This document shows positions 36,293 to 48,857 of a stretch of 64,000 nt of DNA, piece after piece. The first letter of the stretch is position 1. Every line of letters begins with the position of its first letter. Made by a program: the position numbers and the translations under genes. The notes below the pieces were generated by a model. That model saw only the letters and a program-made list of their open reading frames with translations. It had not been told where the DNA came from and ran no database searches. Source of the stretch: Pterois miles (Eukaryota; Chordata; Actinopteri; Perciformes; Scorpaenidae); assembly GCA_947000775.1 (NCBI GenBank), contig CAMQGK010000639.1:62001-126000 (forward strand), written 5' to 3'.

Positions 36293-39200
36293 GACCAAAA
36301 CCTGGATTTTACATTAAAGTCAGCACAGAATGTAGTTTACAAAACTACAGGCCTGTTTAATGCTGTAAACGTAGCTTTTACATGAAAGTAAGCACAGAAT
36401 GTAGTTTTCAACACTAGAGGTCTATTTGATGGTGTAAACGTAGCTTTTACATGAAAGTAAGCATATAATGTGGATTTCATCACAGTAGGCAAGTTTGATG
36501 CTATAAACGTAGCTTTTACATGAAAGTGAGCACAGAATGTAGTTTTCAACAATAAAGGCCTGTTTAATGCTGGAAACGTTGCTTTCACATGAAAGTGGGC
36601 ACAGAATGTAGATTTCATCACGGGAGGCCTGTTTGATAGTGTAAACATAGCTTTTACATGAAAGTAAGCACAGAATGTAGTTTTCAACACCAGAGCACTG
36701 TTTAATGCTGGAAACATAGCTTTTACATGAAAGTAAGCATATAATGTGGATTTCATCACAGGAGGCCAGTTTAAAGACCAAAACCTGGATTTTACATTAA
36801 AGTGAGCACAGAATGTAGTTTACAACACTACAGGCCTGTGTAATGCTGTAAACGTAGCTTTTACATGAAAGTAAGCACAGAATGTAGTTTTCAACACCAG
36901 AGCACTGTTTAATGCTGGAAACATAGCTTTTACATGAAAGTGGGCACAGAATGTAGTTTTCATCACAGGAGGCCAGTTTACAGACCAAAACCTGGCTTTT
37001 ACATGAAAGTGACAACAGAATGTAGTTTTCATAACGGGAGGCCTGTTTGATGGTGTAAACATAGCTTTTACATGAAAGTAAGCACAGAATGTAGTTTTCC
37101 ACACCAGAGCACTGTTTAATGCTGGAAACATAGCTTTTACATGAAAGTAAGCAGATAATGTGGATTTCATCACAGGAGGCCAGTTTACAGACCAAAACCT
37201 GGATTTTACATTAAAGTCAGCACAGAATGTAGTTTACAAAACTACAGGCCTGTTTAATGCTGTAAACGTAGCTTTTACATGAAAGTAAGCACAGAATGTA
37301 GTTTTCAACACTAGAGGTCTATTTGCTGGTGTAAACGTAGCTTTTACATGAAAGTAAGCATAAAATGTGGATTTCATCACAGGAGGCCTGTTTAATGCTG
37401 GAAACGTTGCTTTCACACGAAAGTGGGCACAGAATGTAGTTTTCAACACCAGAGCACTGTTTAATGCTGGAAACATAGCTTTTACATGAAAGTAAGCATA
37501 TAATGTGGATTTCATCACAGGAGGCCAGTTTAAAGACCAAAACCTGGATTTTACATTAAAGTGAGCACAGAATGTAGTTTACAACACTACAGGCCTGTGT
37601 AATGCTGTAAACGTAGCTTTTACATGAAAGTAAGCACAGAATGTAGTTTTCAACACTAGAGGCCTGTTTGATGCTGGAAACGTTGCTGTAACATGAAAGT
37701 GGGCACAGAATGTAGTTTTCAACACTACAGGCCTGTTTAATGCTGGAAACGTTTCTTTCACATGAAAGTGGGCACAGAATGTAGTTTTCAACACTAGAGG
37801 CCGTTTTGATGGTGTAAACGTAGCTTTTACATGAAAGTAAGCACAGAATGTAGTTTTCAACACTAGAGCACTGTTTAATGCTGGAAACATTGCTGTAACA
37901 TGAAAGTGGGCACAGAATGTAGTTTTCAACACTACAGGCCTGTTTAATGCTGGAAACGTTGCTTTCACATGAAAGTGGGCACAGAATGTAGTTTTCAACA
38001 CTAGAGGCCGTTTTGATGGTGTAAACGTAGCTTTTACATGAAAGTAAGCACAGAATGTAGTTTTCAACACTAGAGCACTGTTTAATGCTGGAAACATTGC
38101 TGTAACATGAAAGTAAGCACAGAATGTAGTTTTCAACACCAGAGCACTGTTTAATGCTGGAAACATAGCTTTTACATGAAAGTAAGCATATAATGTGGAT
38201 TTCATCACAGGAGGCCAGTTTAAAGACCAAAACCTGGATTTTACATTAAAGTGAGCACAGAATGTAGTTTACAACACTACAGGCCTGTGTAATGCTGTAA
38301 ACGTAGCTTTTACATGAAAGTAAGCACAGAATGTAGTTTTCCACACCAGAGCACTGTTTAATGCTGGAAACATAGCTTTTACATGAAACTAAGCAGATAA
38401 TGTGGATTTCATCACAGGAGGCCAGTTTACAGACCAAAACCTGGATTTTACATTAAAGTCAGCACAGAATGTAGTTTACAAAACTACAGGCCTGTTTAAT
38501 GCTGTAAACGTAGCTTTTACATGAAAGTAAGCACAGAATGTAGTTTTCAACACCAGAGCACTGTTTAATGCTGGAAACATAGCTTTTACATGAAAGTGGG
38601 CACAGAATGTAGTTTTCATCACAGGAGGCCAGTTTACAGACCAAAACCTGGCTTTTACATGAAAGAGATAACAGAATGTAGTTTTCATAACGGGAGGCCT
38701 GTTTGATGGTGTAAACATAGCTTTTACATGAAAGTAAGCACAGAATGTAGTTTTCCACACCAGAGCACTGTTTAATGCTGGAAACATAGCTTTTACATGA
38801 AACTAAGCAGATAATGTGGATTTCATCACAGGAGGCCAGTTTACAGACCAAAACCTGGATTTTACATTAAAGTCAGCACAGAATGTAGTTTACAAAACTA
38901 CAGGCCTGTTTAATGCTGTAAACGTAGCTTTTACATGAAAGTAAGCACAGAATGTAGTTTTCAACACTAGAGGTCTATTTGATGGTGTAAACGTAGCTTT
39001 TACATGAAAGTAAGCATATAATGTGGATTTCATCACAGTAGGCAAGTTTGATGCTATAAACGTAGCTTTTACATGAAAGTGAGCACAGAATGTAGTTTTC
39101 AACAATAAAGGCCTGTTTAATGCTGGAAACGTTGCTTTCACATGAAAGTGGGCACAGAATGTAGATTTCATCACGGGAGGCCTGTTTGATAGTGTAAACA

Positions 39201-42096
39201 TAGCTTTTACATGAAAGTAAGCACAGAATGTAGTTTTCCACACCAGAGCACTGTTTAATGCTGGAAACATAGCTTTTACATGAAACTAAGCAGATAATGT
39301 GGATTTCATCACAGGAGGCCAGTTTACAGACCAAAACCTGGATTTTACATTAAAGTCAGCACAGAATGTAGTTTTCAACACTAGAGGTCTATTTGATGGT
39401 GTAAACGTAGCTTTTACATGAAAGTAAGCATATAATGTGGATTTCATCACAGTAGGCAAGTTTGATGCTATAAACGTAGCTTTTACATGAAAGTGAGCAC
39501 AGAATGTAGTTTTATGGTTTTCAACAATAAAGGCCTGTTTAATGCTGGAAACGTTGCTTTCACATGAAAGTGGGCACAGAATGTAGATTTCATCACGGGA
39601 GGCCTGTTTGATAGTGTAAACATAGCTTTTACATGAAAGTAAGCACAGAATGTAGTTTTCAACACCAGAGCACTGTTTAATGCTGGAAACATAGCTTTTA
39701 CATGAAAGTGGGCACAGAATGTAGTTTTCATCACAGGAGGCCAGTTTACAGACCAAAACCTGGCTTTTACATGAAAGTGACAACAGAATGTAGTTTTCAT
39801 AACGGGAGGCCTGTTTGATGGTGTAAACATAGCTTTTACATGAAAGTAAGCACAGAATGTAGTTTTCCACACCAGAGCACTGTTTAATGCTGGAAACATA
39901 GCTTTTACATGAAACTAAGCAGATAATGTGGATTTCATCACAGGAGGCCAGTTTACAGACCAAAACCTGGATTTTACATTAAAGTCAGCACAGAATGTAG
40001 TTTACAAAACTACAGGCCTGTTTAATGCTGTAAACGTAGCTTTTACATGAAAGTAAGCACAGAATGTAGTTTTCAACACTAGAGGTCTATTTGCTGGTGT
40101 AAACGTAGCTTTTACATGAAAGTAAGCATATAATGTGGATTTCATCACAGGAGGCCTGTTTAATGCTGGAAACGTTGCTTTCACATGAAAGTGGGCACAG
40201 AATGTAGTTTTCAACACTAGAGGCCTGTTTAATGCTGGAAACGTTGCTTTCACACGAAAGTGGGCACAGAAAGTAGTTTTCATCATGGGAGGCCTGTTTC
40301 ATAGTGTAAACATAGCTTTTACATGAAAGTGAGCACAGAATGTAGTTTTCATGACGGGAGGCCTGTTTAATGCTGTAAACGTAGCTTTTACATGAAAGTA
40401 AGCACAGAATGTAGTTTTCAACACTAGAGCACTGTTTAATGCTGGAAACATTGCTGTAACATGAAAGTGGGCACAGAATGTAGTTTTCAACACTACAGGC
40501 CTGTTTAATGCTGTAAACGTTGCTTTCACATGAAAGTGGGCACAGAATGTAGTTTTCAACACTAGAGCACTGTTTAATGCTGGAAACATTGCTGTAACAT
40601 GAAAGTAAGCACAGAATGTAGTTTTCAACACCAGAGCACTGTTTAATGCTGGAAACATAGCTTTTACATGAAAGTAAGCATATAATGTGGATTTCATCAC
40701 AGGAGGCCAGTTTAAAGACCAAAACCTGGATTTTACATTAAAGTGAGCACAGAATGTAGTTTACAACACTACAGGCCTGTGTAATGCTGTAAACGTAGCT
40801 TTTACATGAAAGTAAGCACAGAATGTAGTTTTCCACACCAGAGCACTGTTTAATGCTGGAAACATAGCTTTTACATGAAACTAAGCAGATAATGTGGATT
40901 TCATCACAGGAGGCCAGTTTACAGACCAAAACCTGGATTTTACATTAAAGTCAGCACAGAATGTAGTTTACAAAACTACAGGCCTGTTTAATGCTGTAAA
41001 CGTAGCTTTTACATGAAAGTAAGCACAGAATGTAGTTTTCAACACCAGAGCACTGTTTAATGCTGGAAACATAGCTTTTACATGAAAGTGGGCACAGAAT
41101 GTAGTTTTCATCACAGGAGGCCAGTTTACAGACCAAAACCTGGCTTTTACATGAAAGAGATAACAGAATGTAGTTTTCATAACGGGAGGCCTGTTTGATG
41201 GTGTAAACATAGCTTTTACATGAAAGTAAGCACAGAATGTAGTTTTCCACACCAGAGCACTGTTTAATGCTGGAAACATAGCTTTTACATGAAACTAAGC
41301 AGATAATGTGGATTTCATCACAGGAGGCCAGTTTACAGACGAAAACCTGGATTTTACATTAAAGTCAGCACAGAATGTAGTTTACAAAACTACAGGCCTG
41401 TTTAATGCTGTAAACGTAGCTTTTACATGAAAGTAAGCACAGAATGTAGTTTTCAACACTAGAGGTCTATTTGCTGGTGTAAACGTAGCTTTTACATGAA
41501 AGTAAGCATATAATGTGAATTTCATCACAGGAGGCCTGTTTAATGCTGGAAACGTTGCTTTCACATGAAAGTGGGCACAGAATGTAGTTTTCAACACTAC
41601 AGGCCTGTTTAATGCTGGAAACGTTGCTTTCACACGAAAGTGGGCACAGAATGTAGTTTTCATCACAGGAGGCCTGTTTCATAGTGTAAACATAGCTTTT
41701 ACATGAAAGTGAGCACAGAATGTAGTTTTCATGACGGGAGGCCTGTTTAATGCTGTAAACGTAGCTTTTACATGAAAGTAAGCACAGAATGTAGTTTACA
41801 ACACTACAGGCCTGTGTAATGCTGTAAACGTAGCTTTTACATGAAAGTAAGCACAGAATGTAGTTTTCAACACTAGAGGCCTGTTTGATGCTGGAAACGT
41901 TGCTTTCACATGAAAGTGGGCACAGAATGTAGTTTTCATCACAGGAGGCCTGTTTCATAGTGTAAACATAGCTTTTACATGAAAGTAAGCACAGAATGTA
42001 GTTTTCCACAACAGAGCACTGTTTAATGCTGGAAACATAGCTTTTACATGAAAGTAAGCAGATAATGTGGATTTCATCACAGGAGGCCAGTTTACA
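36293..42096. repeat. HOR unit A10, 84-mer (5804 bp), blocks 7-6-5-10-3-6-7-9-11-3-6-11
   Basis: The first part (36293 to about 39.2 kb) follows A7. Two partial F modules then lie only 414 bp apart (CACAGTAGG at 39034 and 39448). The second follows a P junction (39329) directly joined to a GTTTTCAACACTAGAGG monomer. The 8-base insertion at 39514-39521 lies in this part and accounts for the length of 84 x 69 plus 8. The unit then ends with the familiar 3-6-11. The P junction at 41338 reads GACGAAAACC, as at 7384. Confidence 0.86.
39514..39521. other. Private 8-base insertion in an F-module monomer
   Basis: The usual GTAGTTTTCAACAATAAAGG becomes GTAGTTTT, then ATGGTTTT, then CAACAATAAAGG. The inserted bases repeat the neighbouring TTTT and are not a copy of any array segment I can see. 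It is the largest length change in the window that is not a multiple of 69, and none of the other F modules has it. It shifts both minus-strand frames. Confidence 0.9.
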
Positions 42097-42510
42097 GACC
42101 AAAACCTGGATTTTACATTAAAGTCAGCACAGAATGTAGTTTACAAAACTACAGGCCTGTTTAATGCTGTAAACGTAGCTTTTACATGAAAGTAAGCACA
42201 GAATGTAGTTTTCAACACTAGAGGTCTATTTGATGGTGTAAACGCAGCTTTTACATGAAAGTGAGCACAGAATGTAGTTTTCAACAATAAAGGCCTGTTT
42301 AATGCTGGAAACGTTGCTTTCACATGAAAGTGTGCACAGAATGTAGATTTCATCACGGGAGGCCTGTTTGATAGTGTAAACATAGCTTTTACATGAAAGT
42401 AAGCACAGAATGTAGTTTTCAACACCAGAGCACTGTTTAATGCTGGAAACATAGCTTTTACATGAAAGTAAGCATATAATGTGGATTTCATCACAGGAGG
42501 CCAGTTTAAA
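42097..42510. repeat. Shortened F module (six monomers) at the end of domain A
   Basis: This 414-bp block is an F module that has lost the CAGTAGGCAAG monomer. The preceding monomer (GGTCTATTTGATGGTG) is joined directly to the CAATAAAGG monomer through GTAAACGCAGC at 42238-42248. GCAGC at 42244 is a private change of the usual GTAGC. The next monomer reads AAGTGTGCACAG near 42330 where other F modules have AAGTGGGCACAG. It lies just before the switch to domain B. Confidence 0.87.
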
Positions 42511-45500
42511 GACCAAAACCTGGATTTTACATTAAAGTCAGCACAGAATGTAGTTTACAAAACTACAGGCCTGTTTAATGCTGTAAACGTAGCTTTTACA
42601 TGAAAGTAAGCACAGAATGTAGTTTTCAACACTAGAGGTCTATTTGCTGGTGTAAACGTAGCTTTTACATGAAAGTAAGCATATAATGTGGATTTCATCA
42701 CAGGAGGCCTGTTTAATGCTGGAAACGTTGCTTTCACATGAAAGTGGGCACAGAATGTAGTTTTCAACACTAGAGGCCTGTTTAATGCTGGAAACGTTGC
42801 TTTCACACGAAAGTGGGCACAGAAAGTAGTTTTCATCATGGGAGGCCTGTTTCATAGTGTAAACATAGCTTTTACATGAAAGTGAGCACAGAATGTAGTT
42901 TTCATGACGGGAGGCCTGTTTAATGCTGTAAACGTAGCTTTTACATGAAAGTAAGCACAGAATGTAGTTTTCAACACTAGAGCACTGTTTAATGCTGGAA
43001 ACATTGCTGTAACATGAAAGTGGGCACAGAATATAGTTTTCAACACTACAGGCCTGTTTAATGCTGGAAACGTTGCTTTCACACGAAAGTGGGCACAGAA
43101 TGTAGTTTTCATCACAGGAGGCCTGTTTCATAGTGTAAACATAGCTTTTACATGAAAGTGAGCACAGAATGTAGTTTTCATGACGGGAGGACTGTTTACT
43201 GCTGTAAACGTAGCTTTTACATGAAAGTAAGCACAGAATGTAGTTTACAACACTACAGGCCTGTGTAATGCTGTAAACGTAGCTTTTACATGAAAGTAAG
43301 CACAGAATGTAGTTTTCAACACTAGAGGCCTGTTTGATGCTGGAAACGTTGCTTTCACATGAAAGTGGGCACAGAATGTAGTTTTCATCACAGGAGGCCT
43401 GTTTCATAGTGTAAACATAGCTTTTACATGAAAGTAAGCACAGAATGTAGTTTTCCACACCAGAGCACTGTTTAATGCTGGAAACATAGCTTTTACATGA
43501 AAGTAAGCAGATAATGTGGATTTCATCACAGGAGGCCAGTTTACAGACCAAAACCTGGATTTTACATTAAAGTCAGCAAAGAATGTAGTTTACAAAACTA
43601 CAGGCCTGTTTAATGCTGTAAACGTAGCTTTTACATGAAAGTAAGCACAGAATGTAGTTTTCAACACTAGAGGTCTTTTTGATGGTGTAAACGTAGCTTT
43701 TACATGAAAGTAAGCATATAATGTGGATTTCATCACAGTAGGCAAGTTTGATGCTATAAACGTAGCTTTTACATGAAAGTGAGCACAGAATGTAGTTTTC
43801 AACAATAAAGGCCTGTTTAATGCTGGAAACGTTGCTTTCACATGAAAGTGGGCACAGAATGTAGATTTCATCACGGGAGGCCTGTTTGATAGTGTAAACA
43901 TAGCTTTTACATGAAAGTAAGCACAGAATGTAGTTTTCAACACCAGAGCACTGTTTAATGCTGGAAACATAGCTTTTACATGAAAGTAAGCATATAATGT
44001 GGATTTCATCACAGGAGGCCAGTTTAAAGACCAAAACCTGGATTTTACATTAAAGTGAGCACAGAATGTAGTTTACAACACTACAGGCCTGTGTAATGCT
44101 GTAAACGTAGCTTTTACATGAAAGTAAGCACAGAATGTAGTTTTCAACACCAGAGCACTGTTTAATGCTGGAAACATAGCTTTTACATGAAAGTAAGCAT
44201 ATAATGTGGATTTCATCACAGGAGGCCAGTTTAAAGACCAAAACCTGGATTTTACATTAAAGTGAGCACAGAATGTAGTTTACAACACTACAGGCCTGTG
44301 TAATGCTGTAAACGTAGCTTTTACATGAAAGTAAGCACAGAATGTAGTTTTCAACACTAGAGGCCTGTTTGATGCTGGAAACGTTGCTGTAACATCAAAG
44401 TGGGCACAGAATGTAGTTTTCAACACTACAGGCCTGTTTAATGCTGGAAACGTTGCTTTCACATGAAAGTGGGCACAGAATGTAGTTTTCAACACTAGAG
44501 GCCGTTTTGATGGTGTAAACGTAGCTTTTACATGAAAGTAAGCACAGAATGTAGTTTTCAACACTAGAGCACTGTTTAATGCTGGAAACGTAGCTTTTAC
44601 ATGAAAGTAAGCACAGAATGTAGTTTTCAACAATAGAGGCCTGTTTAATGCTGGAAACATAGCTTTTACATGAAAGTAAGCATATAATGTGGATTTCATC
44701 ACAGGAGGCCAGTTTAAAGACCAAAACCTGGATTTTACATTAAAGTGAGCACAGAATGTAGTTTACAACACTACAGGCCTGTGTAATGCTGTAAACGTTG
44801 CTTTCACATGAAAGTGGGCGCAGAATGTAGTTTTCAACACTAGAGGCCGTTTTGATGGTGTAAACATATCTTTTACATGAAAGTAAGCACAGAATGTAGT
44901 TTTCCACACCAGAGCACTGTTTAATGCTGGAAACATAGCTTTTACATGAAACTAAGCAGATAATGTGGATTTCATCACAGGAGGCCAGTTTACAGACCAA
45001 AACCTGGATTTTACATTAAAGTCAGCACAGAATGTAGTTTACAAAACTACAGGCCTGTTTAATGCTGTAAACGTAGCTTTTACATGAAAGTAAGCACAGA
45101 ATGTAGTTTTCAACACCAGAGCACTGTTTAATGCTGGAAACATAGCTTTTACATGAAAGTAAGCATATAATGTGGATTTCATCACAGGAGGCCAGTTTAA
45201 AGACCAAAACCTGGATTTTACATTAAAGTCAGCACAGAATGTAGTTTACAAAACTACAGGCCTGTTTAATGCTGTAAACGTAGCTTTTACATGAAAGTAA
45301 GCACAGAATGTAGTTTTCAACACCAGAGCACTGTTTAATGCTGGAAACATAGCTTTTACATGAAAGTGGGCACAGAATGTAGTTTTCATAACGGGAGGCC
45401 TGTTTGATGGTGTAAACATAGCTTTTACATGAAAGTAAGCACAGAATGTAGTTTTCCACACCAGAGCACTGTTTAATGCTGGAAACATAGCTTTTACATG

Positions 45501-48500
45501 AAACTAAGCAGATAATGTGGATTTCATCACAGGAGGCCAGTTTACAGACCAAAACCTGGATTTTACATTAAAGTCAGCACAGAATGTAGTTTACAAAACT
45601 ACAGGCCTGTTTAATGCTGTAAACGTAGCTTTTACATGAAAGTAAGCACAGAATGTAGTTTTCAACACTAGAGGTCTATTTGCTGGTGTAAACGTAGCTT
45701 TTACATGAAAGTAAGCATATAATGTGGATTTCATCACAGGAGGCCTGTTTAATGCTGGAAACGTTGCTTTCACATGAAAGTGGGCACAGAATGTAGTTTT
45801 CAACACTACAGGCCTGTTTAATGCTGGAAACGTTGCTTTCACACGAAAGTGGGCACAGAATGTAGTTTTCATCACAGGAGGCCTGTTTCATAGTGTAAAC
45901 ATAGCTTTTACATGAAAGTGAGCACAGAATGTAGTTTTCATGACGGGAGGCCTGTTTAATGCTGTAAACGTAGCTTTTACATGAAAGTAAGCACAGAATG
46001 TAGTTTTCAACACTAGAGGCCTGTTTGATGCTGGAAACGTTGCTTTCACATGAAAGTGGGCACAGAATGTAGTTTTCATCACAGGAGGCCTGTTTCATAG
46101 TGTAAACGTAGCTTTTACATGAAAGTAAGCACAGAATGTAGTTTTCAACACCAGAGCACTGTTTAATGCTGGAAACATAGCTTTTACATGAAAGTAAGCA
46201 GATAATGTGGATTTCATCACAGGAGGCCAGTTTACAGACCAAAACCTGGATTTTACATTAAAGTCAGCACAGAATGTAGTTTACAAAACTACAGGCCTGT
46301 TTAATGCTGTAAACGTAGCTTTTACATGAAAGTAAGCACAGAATGTAGTTTTCAACACCAGAGCACTGTTTAATGCTGGAAACATAGCTTTTACATGAAA
46401 GTGGGCACAGAATGTAGTTTTCAACACTACAGGCCTGTTTAATGCTGGAAACGTTGCTTTCACATGAAAGTGGGCACAGAATGTAGTTTTCAACACTAGA
46501 GGCCGTTTTGATGGTGTAAACGTAGCTTTTACATGAAAGTAAGCACAGAATGTAGTTTTCAACACTAGAGCACTGTTTAATGCTGGAAACATTGCTGTAA
46601 CATGAAAGTGGGCACAGAATGTAGTTTTCAACACTACAGGCCTGTTTAATGCTGGAAACGTTGCTTTCACATGAAAGTGGGCACAGAATGTAGTTTTCAA
46701 CACTAGAGGCCGTTTTGATGGTGTAAACGTAGCTTTTACATGAAAGTAAGCACAGAATGTAGTTTTCAACACCAGAGCACTGTTTAATGCTGGAAACATA
46801 GCTTTTACATGAAAGTAAGCATATAATGTGGATTTCATCACAGGAGGCCAGTTTAAAGACCAAAACCTGGATTTTACATTAAAGTGAGCACAGAATGTAG
46901 TTTACAACACTACAGGCCTGTGTAATGCTGTAAACGTAGCTTTTACATGAAAGTAAGCACAGAATGTAGTTTTCAACACTAGAGGCCTGTTTGATGCTGG
47001 AAACGTTGCTTTCACATGAAAGTGGGCGCAGAATGTAGTTTTCAACACTAGAGGCCGTTTTGATGGTGTAAACATAGCTTTTACATGAAAGTAAGCACAG
47101 AATCTAGTTTTCCACACCAGAGCACTGTTTAATGCTGGAAACATAGCTTTTACATGAAACTAAGCAGATAATGTGGATTTCATCACAGGAGGCCATTTAC
47201 AGACCAAAACCTGGATTTTACATTAAAGTCAGCACAGAATGTAGTTTACAAAACTACAGGCCTGTTTAATGCTGTAAACGTAGCTTTTACATGAAAGTAA
47301 GCACAGAATGTAGTTTTCAACACCAGAGCACTGTTTAATGCTGGAAACATAGCTTTTACATGAAAGTAAGCATATAATGTGGATTTCATCACAGGAGGCC
47401 AGTTTAAAGACCAAAACCTGGATTTTACATTAAAGTGAGCACAGAATGTAGTTTACAACACTACAGGCCTGTGTAATGCTGTAAACGTAGCTTTTACATG
47501 AAAGTAAGCACAGAATGTAGTTTTCAACACTAGAGGCCTGTTTGATGCTGGAAACGTTGCTGTAACATGAAAGTGGGCACAGAATGTAGTTTTCAACACT
47601 ACAGGCCTGTTTAATGCTGGAAACGTTGCTTTCACATGAAAGTGGGCACAGAATGTAGTTTTCAACACTAGAGGCCGTTTTGATGGTGTAAACGTAGCTT
47701 TTACATGAAAGTAAGCACAGAATGTAGTTTTCAACACTAGAGCACTGTTTAATGCTGGAAACATTGCTGTAACATGAAAGTGGGCACAGAATGTAGTTTT
47801 CAACACTACAGGCCTGTTTAATGCTGGAAACGTTGCTTTCACATGAAAGTGGGCACAGAATGTAGTTTTCAACACTAGAGGCCGTTTTGATGGTGTAAAC
47901 GTAGCTTTTACATGAAAGTAAGCACAGAATGTAGTTTTCAACACTAGAGGCCTGTTTGATGCTGGAAACGTTGCTGTAACATGAAAGTAAGCACAGAATG
48001 TAGTTTTCAACACCAGAGCACTGTTTAATGCTGGAAACATAGCTTTTACATGAAAGTAAGCATATAATGTGGATTTCATCACAGGAGGCCAGTTTAAAGA
48101 CCAAAACCTGGATTTTACATTAAAGTGAGCACAGAATGTAGTTTACAACACTACAGGCCTGTGTAATGCTGTAAACATAGCTTTTACATGAAAGTAAGCA
48201 CAGAATGTAGTTTTCAACAATAGAGGCCTGTTTGATGCTGGAAACGTTGCTTTCACATGAAAGTGGGCGCAGAATGTAGTTTTCAACACTAGAGGCCGTT
48301 TTGATGGTGTAAACATAGCTTTTACATGAAAGTAAGCACAGAATGTAGTTTTCCACACCAGAGCACTGTTTAATGCTGGAAACATAGCTTTTACATGAAA
48401 CTAAGCAGATAATGTGGATTTCATCACAGGAGGCCAGTTTACAGACCAAAACCTGGATTTTACATTAAAGTCAGCACAGAATGTAGTTTACAAAACTACA

Positions 48501-48857
48501 GGCCTGTTTAATGCTGTAAACGTAGCTTTTACATGAAAGTAAGCACAGAATGTAGTTTTCAACACCAGAGCACTGTTTAATGCTGGAAACATAGCTTTTA
48601 CATGAAAGTGGGCACAGAATGTAGTTTTCATCACAGGAGGCCAGTTTACAGACCAAAACCTGGCTTTTACATGAAAGTGACAACAGAATGTAGTTTTCAT
48701 AACGGGAGGCCTGTTTGATGGTGTAAACATAGCTTTTACATGAAAGTAAGCACAGAATGTAGTTTTCCACACCAGAGCACTGTTTAATGCTGGAAACATA
48801 GCTTTTACATGAAAGTATGCATATAATGTGGATTTCATCACAGGAGGCCAGTTTAAA
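42511..48857. repeat. HOR unit B1, 92-mer (6347 bp)
   Basis: Blocks are 15-7-3-7-4-3-5-10-9-5-3-10-5-6. The opening 15-monomer block (42511-43546) does not occur in domain A and recurs at 48858 and 56655. Private variants shared with unit B2 at offset about 6347 include GAATATAG (about 43031 and 49377), CAGCAAAGAATG (43574 and 49921) and GGTCTTTTTGATGG (43672 and 50019). GTGGGCGCAG first appears at about 44814 and AACATATCTTTT at about 44864. A 1-base deletion, GGCCATTTAC at 47191-47200, is the only net length change. Confidence 0.87.
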
